DNA of 5,223 nucleotides. It comes from Clostridiales bacterium (GTDB taxonomy: Bacteria; Bacillota; Clostridia; Caldicoprobacterales; DTU083). The notes under the pieces were generated by a model. The model was given only the letters and a program-made list of their open reading frames with translations, ran no database searches and was not told the origin of the DNA. A program made the position numbers and the translations under genes. The stretch is taken from NCBI GenBank assembly GCA_012512335.1, contig JAAZEK010000135.1:1-5223 (forward strand), given 5' to 3'. Positions 1-4,987 of this stretch are shown one piece after another; position 1 is the stretch's first letter, and each line of letters opens with the position of its first letter.

Positions 1-202
1 CCCAATCGTATATTTGTCCAAAAATATTTGAGTGAATATCTTGCAATGTTTTTGTATCAAAAACCTTATAAGATTGGTTGTAGACGGCAAGCATAGATAA
101 GTTCGTTATATCTGCCTCGGCTCTACTTAATAAATCATGGTCTGTGATATTAGCAAGATTTTTTAATATATCTACATCATCATATAAATAAGGATCCCTC
201 AT
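1..202 (-). CDS. fic: Fic-domain protein, N-terminal 67 residues (toxin of a toxin-antitoxin pair), cut by the window edge
   Basis: Translation from the ATG at 202-200 begins MRDPYLYDDVDILKNL and continues to QDIHSNIFGQIYDW at the window edge. The opening and the later hLxxIHxxIFGxIYxW pattern are typical of the N-terminal half of Fic proteins. Fic enzymes transfer AMP (or another phosphate-containing group) from a nucleotide to a hydroxyl side chain of a target; toxin members are known to modify DNA gyrase and topoisomerase IV. The catalytic HPFxxGNxR loop would lie beyond position 1, so activity cannot be judged. The start is well supported: GGAGGTG at 213-207 sits seven bases (from GGAGG) before the ATG, and the upstream gene stops one base earlier, so the two are probably translationally coupled. 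The identity comes from motif recognition, not a search. Confidence 0.85.
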   Translation of the reverse strand, partial: MRDPYLYDDVDILKNLANITDHDLLSRAEADITNLSMLAVYNQSYKVFDTKTLQDIHSNIFGQIYDW

Positions 203-203
203 C

Positions 204-728
204 TTACACCTCCGCCATAAAGCCATACATATTTAGTGTGGATTGAAATATAGAAATAAAAGATTCATCTCCGACCTTCCACTTATCAATATTCTGTTGC
301 GTAGTTTTGCTAGCATATACACCCTCAATGGCATTTAGTGCATTGGCGAAGGATGCACTACGTTCTTTTTGCACATTACTTAGCGAATCCATACCACAAG
401 ATAATTTAAGCAGGGTAAGGTGTCTGGCAATACTTTTATCAATTAGTTTAGCTGCTTGTTCCAGTTCTTTTAAGCGTACTTCAATTTTAGGAAGTTCAGC
501 TTTATATTTCTTGCAACGTTCTACTTGTTCTTTTATAGTATCAACCTCATTTTCTTTTAGATACTTGCTTGTTATTTTTCCATCTACTCTATTTTGTAGA
601 TAGTAATATTGTTTTTCTTTAATAGTTTTCGTAGAAATATATCCCTCAGGAAGGGAAGGAAGTGTTTGCTCTATTTCATTTTTCTGTTGCAGAAGCTCTT
701 TGTATTCATCTATAATAATTGCTGACAT
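204..728 (-). CDS. Probable Fic antitoxin: N-terminal coiled-coil domain joined to a VbhA/FicA-like inhibitory segment
   Basis: This 174-residue soluble protein sits directly upstream of the Fic gene in the same operon. Residues 1-25 and about 58-105 are charged and helical, with coiled-coil-like spacing. Between them, LPEGYISTKTIKEKQYYYLQ and DGKITSKYL form a small motif that I recall from hypothetical Firmicute proteins but cannot name firmly. Residues about 123-170 (SASFANALNAIEG, then KWKVGDESFISIFQ) resemble VbhA-type Fic antitoxins, in which an NA-x-S-xxx-EG helix is followed by a short second helix and a G-E/D turn. In those, the motif Glu blocks ATP gamma-phosphate placement in the Fic active site. 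Here Glu135-Gly136 are present, but the usual Ser/Thr four residues before the Glu is Leu131. At 174 residues it is far longer than VbhA (about 62). Start ATG 728-726 has a GAGGTGAT ribosome site nine bases upstream. The antitoxin role is inferred from motif and position. Confidence 0.68.
   Translation of the reverse strand: MSAIIIDEYKELLQQKNEIEQTLPSLPEGYISTKTIKEKQYYYLQNRVDGKITSKYLKENEVDTIKEQVERCKKYKAELPKIEVRLKELEQAAKLIDKSIARHLTLLKLSCGMDSLSNVQKERSASFANALNAIEGVYASKTTQQNIDKWKVGDESFISIFQSTLNMYGFMAEV
207..213 (-). promoter_or_regulatory. Ribosome binding site of the Fic gene
   Basis: GGAGGTG (minus strand) lies inside the last codons of the upstream antitoxin-like gene, with seven bases between GGAGG and the Fic ATG. 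It fixes the Fic start at 202 and implies that translation of the toxin follows translation of its partner. Confidence 0.7.
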
Positions 729-757
729 CCATTATCACCTCACTATTTAATAATATT

Positions 758-786
758 ATTATAACATATATTAACCTAATTATCAA
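758..786 (-). promoter_or_regulatory. Sigma-70-type promoter of the Fic toxin-antitoxin operon
   Basis: On the minus strand, TTGATA (786-781) and TATAAT (763-758) are separated by exactly 17 bases, and TG at 766-765 gives an extended -10 (TGTTATAAT). Transcription would begin near 751, leaving a leader of about 22 bases that contains the GAGGTGAT ribosome site of the first gene. The surroundings are very AT-rich, so chance matches are easier than usual, but the spacing, perfect -10 and correct distance to a gene start make this the best promoter in the window. Confidence 0.65.
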
Positions 787-809
787 CATAATATTCATTT
801 GTAGGTTAA
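771..809. repeat. Inverted repeat TTAACCTA/TAGGTTAA across the -35 region, possible operator
   Basis: TTAACCTA at 771-778 and its exact reverse complement TAGGTTAA at 802-809 are separated by 23 bases. One arm lies in the spacer between the -10 and -35 boxes of the toxin-antitoxin promoter; the other lies just upstream of the -35. A repressor dimer or paired dimers bound here would block RNA polymerase, which suits the autoregulation common in toxin-antitoxin operons. The binding protein is unknown, and the wide spacing could mean two half-sites or coincidence. Confidence 0.4.
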
Positions 810-826
810 CTAGTGCGTGATATTTT

Positions 827-916
827 TTAAGCTACGACAGGGATATAATCTATGGGGTCGGTGGTATTCATAAAGCCCATAACCGTTTCGCAAATTTGTT
901 CGCTCTTATCAAACAT
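827..916 (-). pseudogene. 29-codon open frame, possible remnant of a gene 3' end or a tiny gene
   Basis: The minus strand reads MFDKSEQICETVMGF, then MNTTDPIDYIPVVA and a TAA stop. The composition is mixed and protein-like (acidic N-terminal half, hydrophobic end), and its codons are richer in G and C than the surrounding intergenic DNA. No ribosome site precedes the ATG (TTGTCTTTGATTATT lies upstream), and the frame is closed by a TAA shortly before it. That is more like the tail of a decayed gene than an expressed small protein. I do not recognise the family. Apart from this, the promoter and the inverted repeat, the 729-960 gap shows no RNA gene and no hairpin-plus-T terminator. Confidence 0.25.
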
Positions 917-960
917 AATAATCAAAGACAAGTATTAGTATCTTTACTCACTGATACATA

Positions 961-2034
961 TTATCTATTTCGCTCTGCTTTATGTTGTCTTTTGTATATG
1001 TACATATTCTGATCTGATTTTTCCTTAACTGTTAAAATGTCATCGCCAGGCATAAACTCTGCCATTCCCACAGAGACATATGGTAAAATTTCTAGGGTAT
1101 CTCTCATTCTATCCATCTGAGATATAAACTCTGAATAACAGCTATTACTATTCTTGGCGTCGTACAGCAACACACAGAATTCATCTCCTCCGATTCTGTA
1201 GCAATATCCACTCTTTCCATAAGCTTTTTTAATACAATCCGCAATACAAATAAGGCATTGATCACCTGTTGGATGTCCGTAATTGTCATTTATACTTTTA
1301 AACTCATCCACATCAAAAACTAACAAAACCGACTCTTTATTTAGCGTGTTTACTCTGTTAAAGTAACTTTTCTGACTCAATAAGCCAGTTAAGCCATCAA
1401 CTTGTTGCCACATTTCGTTACAGTAGATATAGTACAATACTGACATTATCGTAATACAAAACCAAGTAACGTGAATCTGTGGCCAAATAATCTGAACTGT
1501 AGTTCCAAATATTACAAATACAACTATAGGATATAATAAAAATCTGCTTCTATTTTGATATCTCTCCGCCATTTGGCGGGAAACCCATAAAAGATAGATA
1601 ATAGCAATGAGATACATGACTATGTAAATTATAAAGAGTGGTCCTCTTGAATAAGTATTTGATGAATCAACATGAAATACTCCACCAAAAGGGGTTACAA
1701 TAGCAAGAAAAATCAGATATGCCCCGGCAACTACCACTATTTTATTCATTTTTCTTTTTATATCAAGCGTGAAAGAAATGAGAAGTGGAACCATTGGTGT
1801 AAGAGCAAATCCAAAGAAATTACATATAATATTAAGCAACCGATATTGTGTGGGTGTCCTATCAATCAAAACAGTAAATAACTCTATAAAAGAAATGACC
1901 ATGATCAAAATAAATGACGCAAGAAATCCTTTTTTCTGTTTCTTTTGTTGTGTTTCGCTTAATACAACTACCACACACATTATCAAAAGAATAATAAAAT
2001 CAAGAATCGTTATAAATAAAAAATAGTAATCCAT
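961..2034 (-). CDS. Seven-helix membrane diguanylate cyclase (GGDEF domain)
   Basis: This 357-residue protein probably makes cyclic di-GMP from two GTP at the inner face of the membrane. Hydrophobic stretches at about 3-25, 36-58, 67-90, 97-116, 131-152, 164-184 and 188-205 form seven predicted helices. The ALTPMVPLLISFTL segment in helix 3 recalls the 7TM sensor region found at the N-terminus of some histidine kinases and cyclases. A GGDEF domain follows almost at once: DGLTGL at 213-218, metal-binding DVDEFKSIND at 241-250, and an intact signature RIGGDEF with GGDEF at 282-286. The inhibitory RxxD site expected just before the signature is absent (GKSG at 273-276). The length suits a membrane GGDEF protein, with no EAL domain. 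Start ATG 2034-2032 follows GGAGGAAGG with nine bases from GGAGG. The signal sensed is unknown, and no clear promoter was found in 2035-2187. Confidence 0.9.
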   Translation of the reverse strand: MDYYFLFITILDFIILLIMCVVVVLSETQQKKQKKGFLASFILIMVISFIELFTVLIDRTPTQYRLLNIICNFFGFALTPMVPLLISFTLDIKRKMNKIVVVAGAYLIFLAIVTPFGGVFHVDSSNTYSRGPLFIIYIVMYLIAIIYLLWVSRQMAERYQNRSRFLLYPIVVFVIFGTTVQIIWPQIHVTWFCITIMSVLYYIYCNEMWQQVDGLTGLLSQKSYFNRVNTLNKESVLLVFDVDEFKSINDNYGHPTGDQCLICIADCIKKAYGKSGYCYRIGGDEFCVLLYDAKNSNSCYSEFISQMDRMRDTLEILPYVSVGMAEFMPGDDILTVKEKSDQNMYIYKRQHKAERNR

Positions 2035-2043
2035 TTTGTCCTT

Positions 2044-2048
2044 CCTCC
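2044..2048 (-). promoter_or_regulatory. Ribosome binding site of the GGDEF gene
   Basis: GGAGG on the minus strand, followed by AAGGACAAA and the ATG. It is a strong Firmicute-type site and settles the start at 2034. The remaining AT-rich DNA to the IS end (2049-2187) shows a TTGATA at 2164-2159 but no good -10 at the right distance. Confidence 0.7.
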
Positions 2049-2187
2049 AAGAGATTTATATATAGACATTTTGCTTTTTGTTTTTCTTCTTTTATTTACC
2101 TATTATTCCTCTAATTAGTGTATCGTTCCGAATCTAGTATGATATAAATTAAATATATTATCAATTAGAACTATCTACATTTTAAGT

Positions 2188-2214
2188 GTAAGCGTCAAAT
2201 ACGCTCGCACATAG
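2188..2214 (+). repeat. IS66 terminal inverted repeat, tnpC-distal end
   Basis: GTAAGCGTCAAATAC (2188-2202) is the perfect reverse complement of 5000-5014. Five mismatched bases (GCTCG) follow, then CACATAG (2208-2214) again matches the other end. This places the element boundary at 2188. Confidence 0.93.
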
Positions 2215-2217
2215 CTA

Positions 2218-2247
2218 CGCCGATGTTAGAGAAATCCCTCATCGGCG
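2218..2247 (-). terminator. Hairpin CGCCGATG/CATCGGCG over the end of the fourth gene, possible terminator
   Basis: CGCCGATG at 2218-2225 pairs exactly with CATCGGCG at 2240-2247, giving an 8-bp GC-rich stem with a 14-base loop containing the stop codon of the small gene. It is the only GC-rich hairpin at the downstream end of the IS66 operon. No run of T follows on the minus strand, so it is not a classical intrinsic terminator. It may protect the mRNA 3' end or limit read-through instead. Confidence 0.4.
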
Positions 2248-2501
2248 ATGCTTTTTACCCTATTATACTGTCTGCGGATCAATGACATAAATTCTTCATC
2301 AGATAAATCCGCACCAATATCTACGCCAGCCTCTGATATTAAATCATAGAACAGTTCGGCGTATTCTTTGTTCTCACGTGCCATTTTTCTGTATCTAGAT
2401 AGAATTTCGGTTTCAAAATCTAACTCGAATATGTATCGTGGCGTTGCTCCTGTAAGATACTCCTTAACCATGTCCATCATATAGTTAATATTCTTAGCTA
2501 T
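2226..2501 (-). CDS. Fourth IS66 gene: small acidic protein of unknown function, start codon uncertain (ATA, or ATG at 2537 or 2480)
   Basis: After the tnpC stop an overlapping frame encodes AKNINYMMDMVKEYLTG, RYIFELDFETEILSRY, ENKEYAELFYDLISEAGVDI and LSDEEFMSLIRRQYNRVKS. It is an acidic, helical, soluble protein of about 84-103 residues. I recall similar small proteins behind tnpC in clostridial IS66 elements, where they have no known function; this is memory, not a search. The start is odd. GGAGGAAG (2515-2508) inside the tnpC end is well placed, nine bases from GGAGG, for the ATA codon at 2501-2499, where ATG would be expected. The ATG at 2537 lies upstream of that site and overlaps tnpC by 35 bases; the ATG at 2480 lies 30 bases past it. 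If no start works, the gene is a recent pseudogene. The coding frame itself is intact to TAA at 2226. Confidence 0.6.
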   Translation of the reverse strand: MAKNINYMMDMVKEYLTGATPRYIFELDFETEILSRYRKMARENKEYAELFYDLISEAGVDIGADLSDEEFMSLIRRQYNRVKSIADEGFL

Positions 2502-2502
2502 G

Positions 2503-4101
2503 TCATTCTTCCTCCCATGCGCATTTTTCTTTTTCATCTTTCGGCTTTGGTGAAAATATCCTTTCAGGCAATGCTGCACTGCTAGGTAGGAAATCTTTGA
2601 AATCATTTGCATAGCCAGGTTTACCAAGATTAGGAGCATTAGTAAATATCCATGCCAAATATTCAAATGGATTTAAGCCATTTTCTAATGCAGTAACGAT
2701 TAAGCTGTAATAAATTGCACTAGCCCTAGCACCATTTGGTGTATTAGCAAATAACCAATTTTTCCTACCAATGACAAACGTTTTGAGGCTGCGCTCTGCG
2801 CGGTTGTTTGAAATCTCCAAACGACCGTCAAGCAAATAATGTTCAAGATATTTTCTCTGTGACTGTGCATAATATGTAGCTTTACCCAGTAAAGAATTTG
2901 GTAAAGTGTATAAGCTTTCAACCCAGCTGTAAAATTCATCTACTAAGGGTTTGGCTAACCGCTCACGCTCTTCAAACCGGTTTTCAGGGGTGAGCTTATC
3001 GAACTGTTTTTCTAAATGAAACAGTTTATCACAATATTCAACGCCCTTCGAAGCATTGGAATTTGCTTGCTTGTCCTTTGGCAGGATCTTTAGGGCATCA
3101 AAAAACTTACGCCTAAGGTGCGCCCAGCATCCAACAACGATAATATTATCTGGTAGTTTATGATACCCCTCATATCCATCTGAATGTAGGTAACCTGAAA
3201 AGTCCTTCAAAAATGTTTTAGGACGTTCATACTTCCTATCAGGTTGGTAATCAAAGATTATTAACTGGTTTTTTGCCTCGCCACTAGTACGGTACAACCA
3301 CATGTAGCTTTTTGATTGTGCTTGCTTGCCTGGTTCTTTCAGCACTTGCAATGTGGTCTCGTCTGCGTGGAGCACTTCATGTCTAAGAATCTGGATTTTT
3401 ATCTCTTCGTAGATTGGTTCAAGCCAGTCTATGCAGGCTTTGATTAGCCAGTTGGACATGGTTTGCCTTGAAAGCCAGATACCATTTTGCTTCCATTCCT
3501 GCTCCTGCCGGTATAGAGGAGATGCCATCACAAATTTCTGTGTAGCAATATGAGCAATAGTCTCAGGGGAAGCAAAGCCACTTTTTATGACAGGCTCAGG
3601 CATGTCAGCCTTAACAATGGGTACGTGATCTGATATATCTTCACAGTTTCGGCATGCATATACATTTCGTACATGCTGCACAACGACTGCCTTAGCAGGA
3701 ATAATCTTGAGTTCCTCACGGGTATCCTTTCCCATTACATGTAATGCATTGCCACAATCTGGGCATGTGCATTTTTCGGCTGGCAGTTCGTGCTCAATTA
3801 CCTCTACGGGCAGGTCCTCGGGTAATTTATCCGTGGTAAGACGCGTGCGTTTACGGTAATGTGTCTTTACCTCAATAATATCTGGCTCTGGGATGGTTAA
3901 ATCAACCATGGATTCAGCTTCGTTGAACACGGACATTTGTGCAGCATCAGTTTGTTCGCTTGACGCTCCAAATTTCTGATGCTTTCCAAGGCGAATCAGT
4001 GACATTAACCATTGGATTTGTTGATCCAGCTCGGCTATCCTTTTGTCTTTTTCTTCAATTATTTTTAGCAGTTTTTCATGCGTATTTTTTTGTGTATTCA
4101 T
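2503..4101 (-). CDS. tnpC: IS66 transposase TnpC (DDE enzyme)
   Basis: This 532-residue transposase cuts and joins the element ends. Residues about 8-40 form a leucine-zipper-like coiled coil, and SLIRLGKHQKFGASSEQ at 34-50 is the family's conserved opening. A zinc finger uses C113xxC116 and C150xxC153. The catalytic core has Asp247 in LHADETT, Asp308 in LHSDGYEGY and Glu436 in SNNRAERSLK, with the family motif GCWAHLRRKF at 324-333 and IGRKNWLF at 444-451. All expected catalytic residues are present and the length is normal, so the enzyme is probably active. The final residues are acidic (WEEE) because they also encode the ribosome site of the next gene. No ribosome site precedes the ATG at 4101. 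A promoter is positioned so that transcription would begin at the ATG itself, and the first 16 bases are identical to those of tnpA. Confidence 0.97.
   Translation of the reverse strand: MNTQKNTHEKLLKIIEEKDKRIAELDQQIQWLMSLIRLGKHQKFGASSEQTDAAQMSVFNEAESMVDLTIPEPDIIEVKTHYRKRTRLTTDKLPEDLPVEVIEHELPAEKCTCPDCGNALHVMGKDTREELKIIPAKAVVVQHVRNVYACRNCEDISDHVPIVKADMPEPVIKSGFASPETIAHIATQKFVMASPLYRQEQEWKQNGIWLSRQTMSNWLIKACIDWLEPIYEEIKIQILRHEVLHADETTLQVLKEPGKQAQSKSYMWLYRTSGEAKNQLIIFDYQPDRKYERPKTFLKDFSGYLHSDGYEGYHKLPDNIIVVGCWAHLRRKFFDALKILPKDKQANSNASKGVEYCDKLFHLEKQFDKLTPENRFEERERLAKPLVDEFYSWVESLYTLPNSLLGKATYYAQSQRKYLEHYLLDGRLEISNNRAERSLKTFVIGRKNWLFANTPNGARASAIYYSLIVTALENGLNPFEYLAWIFTNAPNLGKPGYANDFKDFLPSSAALPERIFSPKPKDEKEKCAWEEE
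2508..2515 (-). promoter_or_regulatory. Ribosome binding site of the fourth IS66 gene, facing an ATA codon
   Basis: GGAGGAAG on the minus strand lies in the last codons of tnpC. The only in-frame codon at normal distance is ATA at 2501-2499. The nearest ATG, four bases beyond GGAGG-AAGA, is in another frame and is followed by ACA TAG, a two-codon frame. Confidence 0.55.
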
Positions 4102-4107
4102 AAGTAA

Positions 4108-4136
4108 ATTATACTACAGAAACCGCTTGAAATCAA
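4108..4136 (-). promoter_or_regulatory. Predicted internal promoter driving tnpC, possibly leaderless
   Basis: TTGATT (4136-4131) and a perfect TATAAT (4113-4108) are separated by 17 bases. The normal start distance puts the first transcribed base at 4101, the A of the tnpC ATG. This agrees with the missing ribosome site before tnpC. The -35 matches consensus at four of six positions, so the call rests on spacing, the -10 and context. Confidence 0.5.
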
Positions 4137-4148
4137 CATATATTTACG

Positions 4149-4162
4149 TTTTCTTAAGAAAA
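4149..4162. repeat. 14-bp perfect palindrome between tnpB and tnpC
   Basis: TTTTCTTAAGAAAA reads the same on both strands. It lies three bases after the tnpB stop codon and 12 bases upstream of the predicted tnpC -35 box. It could be an operator for tnpC or simply AT-rich chance; as an RNA hairpin it would be too weak and loopless to terminate transcription. Confidence 0.45.
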
Positions 4163-4165
4163 TAT

Positions 4166-4516
4166 TTATATAATTTGTCGCTCTAAAACTTCTTTTCTTT
4201 TTATCTTTTTCTCTAGTCTTGCCCCACCAATTAAGCAGGATAATTCATCTGAATCAAACATCATTGTAGGTGTATCTCCTTCAGTTGGCCAGAGAAATCG
4301 ACCTCGCTCCAAACGTTTAAAGTACAGCCAGAATCCATCACCATCCCACTCTAAAATTTTTATTCGATTCCTATTTTTGTTACAGAACACGTATAAAGCA
4401 TCCGAAAATGGATCTAGGGAGAAGCTCTCTTGGACAAGTGTCATAAGCCCATTGATCGACTTTCTCATGTCCGTATAGCCACAGCATATGTATATTGGTT
4501 TGTTGCCCCACCTCAT
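4166..4516 (-). CDS. tnpB: IS66 accessory protein TnpB
   Basis: This 116-residue protein is required with TnpA and TnpC for transposition of IS66 elements of this type; its biochemical role is not settled. (It is unrelated to the IS200/IS605 nuclease also called TnpB.) Family motifs are clear: YTDMRKSINGL at 14-24, DALYVFCNKNRNRIKILEWD at 39-58, then GDGFWLYFKRLERGRF at 59-74 and WP at 76-77. Length is normal. Its ATG shares one base with the tnpA stop (TAATG), which couples the two genes. A weak TTGAGG ribosome site lies in the tnpA end. It is followed by 64 non-coding bases before tnpC. Confidence 0.96.
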   Translation of the reverse strand: MRWGNKPIYICCGYTDMRKSINGLMTLVQESFSLDPFSDALYVFCNKNRNRIKILEWDGDGFWLYFKRLERGRFLWPTEGDTPTMMFDSDELSCLIGGARLEKKIKRKEVLERQII

Positions 4517-4863
4517 TACAATGACCTCAATGTACGGCAGATACTTTTCAATAGTTCAGAATCCGTATCTGAATCCACAGTGATGCGAAAGCCACTTACT
4601 TCTATATCCAGGCTGGAATTAGTTTTTTGCTTCTGAGGAAGCTGCATCCATCCATTTGGTATAGGATTTTCAGATTTTTCAATCTGCATTAACTCAGTGC
4701 ATGCTGCTTCTCTCACTTTCCTTTGCCAATAGTAATATGAGTTTTTCTTTATCCCCATTTCTTCACAGAAATCCTTAACGTTTTGTCCGCTGTCATGTCG
4801 CTTTTGTATTATTTGAATCCATTGTGACATCCGGTATTCCTGGCTGATTTTTTGTGTATTCAT
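4516..4863 (-). CDS. tnpA: IS66 accessory protein TnpA (helix-turn-helix)
   Basis: This 115-residue protein is the first gene of the element. Residues about 15-51 (WIQIIQKRHDSGQ, VKDFCEEMGIKKNSYYYWQR) form the helix-turn-helix of the IS66 OrfA family and probably bind DNA, perhaps the element ends or its own upstream region. The C-terminal part (IEVSGFRITVDSDTDSELLKSI at about 87-108) is the usual second conserved block. The start ATG at 4863 follows AAAAGGAG (4881-4874) by ten bases. It ends in TAATG overlap with tnpB. Its first five residues, MNTQK, and first 16 bases match those of tnpC. (It is unrelated to the IS200/IS605 TnpA.). Confidence 0.93.
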   Translation of the reverse strand: MNTQKISQEYRMSQWIQIIQKRHDSGQNVKDFCEEMGIKKNSYYYWQRKVREAACTELMQIEKSENPIPNGWMQLPQKQKTNSSLDIEVSGFRITVDSDTDSELLKSICRTLRSL

Positions 4864-4873
4864 ACAACAATCG

Positions 4874-4881
4874 CTCCTTTT
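4874..4881 (-). promoter_or_regulatory. Ribosome binding site of tnpA
   Basis: AAAAGGAG on the minus strand, ten bases before the tnpA ATG. It supports the start at 4863 and is the only good ribosome site for the three transposition genes. Confidence 0.6.
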
Positions 4882-4908
4882 CCGGTTGAATTAGTTTGAT
4901 TACCTATT

Positions 4909-4944
4909 AAAGTTTTTCAACTTTTTAAAGTTATTCAACTTTTT
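4909..4944. repeat. Two tandem 18-bp repeats, each a dyad AAAGTT-N4-AACTTT, upstream of tnpA
   Basis: AAAGTTTTTCAACTTTTT (4909-4926) is followed directly by AAAGTTATTCAACTTTTT (4927-4944), which differs at one base. Each unit contains the inverted repeat AAAGTT/AACTTT around a 4-base centre. They lie between the right inverted repeat and tnpA, where a protein could bind two adjacent sites to control the operon or assemble at the end. I found no convincing -35/-10 pair for tnpA; a TACAAT at 4967-4962 is the best -10 and has no good -35. Confidence 0.7.
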
Positions 4945-4987
4945 CAACCTCATTCATTGCGATTGTACTATCTTTGATCCTAAAATC

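Noticed and set aside
307..603. 98-codon plus-strand frame within the antitoxin-like gene
   Set aside because: It is antisense to a gene with a good ribosome site, a promoter and recognisable motifs; it has no ribosome site and its Ser/Leu/Phe-rich translation is typical of an antisense shadow.
852..941. Plus-strand 29-codon frame in the same gap as the minus-strand remnant
   Set aside because: It is antisense to the more protein-like minus-strand frame and has no ribosome site.
938..960. Possible terminator after the GGDEF gene (GTATC/GATAC)
   Set aside because: The stem is only 5 bp and AT-rich, with no T-run on the minus strand.
1672..2026. Plus-strand frames of 69 and 85 codons opposite the membrane part of the GGDEF gene
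   Set aside because: They lie antisense to hydrophobic helices, have no family features and overlap each other in different frames.
2538..2666. Longer version of the fourth IS66 gene starting at 2666 (146 residues)
   Set aside because: The extra N-terminal residues are the tnpC C-terminal region read in another frame, with no ribosome site. The protein-like part begins near 2501.
2700..2939. 79-codon minus-strand frame inside tnpC
   Set aside because: It is an out-of-frame reading of the conserved DDE C-terminal region of tnpC, which is itself intact.
4430..4636. 68-codon plus-strand frame over the tnpA/tnpB junction
   Set aside because: It is antisense to two recognised IS66 genes, with no ribosome site or motif.
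4909..4944. CRISPR-like array
   Set aside because: The two units are directly adjacent with no spacer and are low-complexity; there are no cas genes. They fit operator-like dyads.
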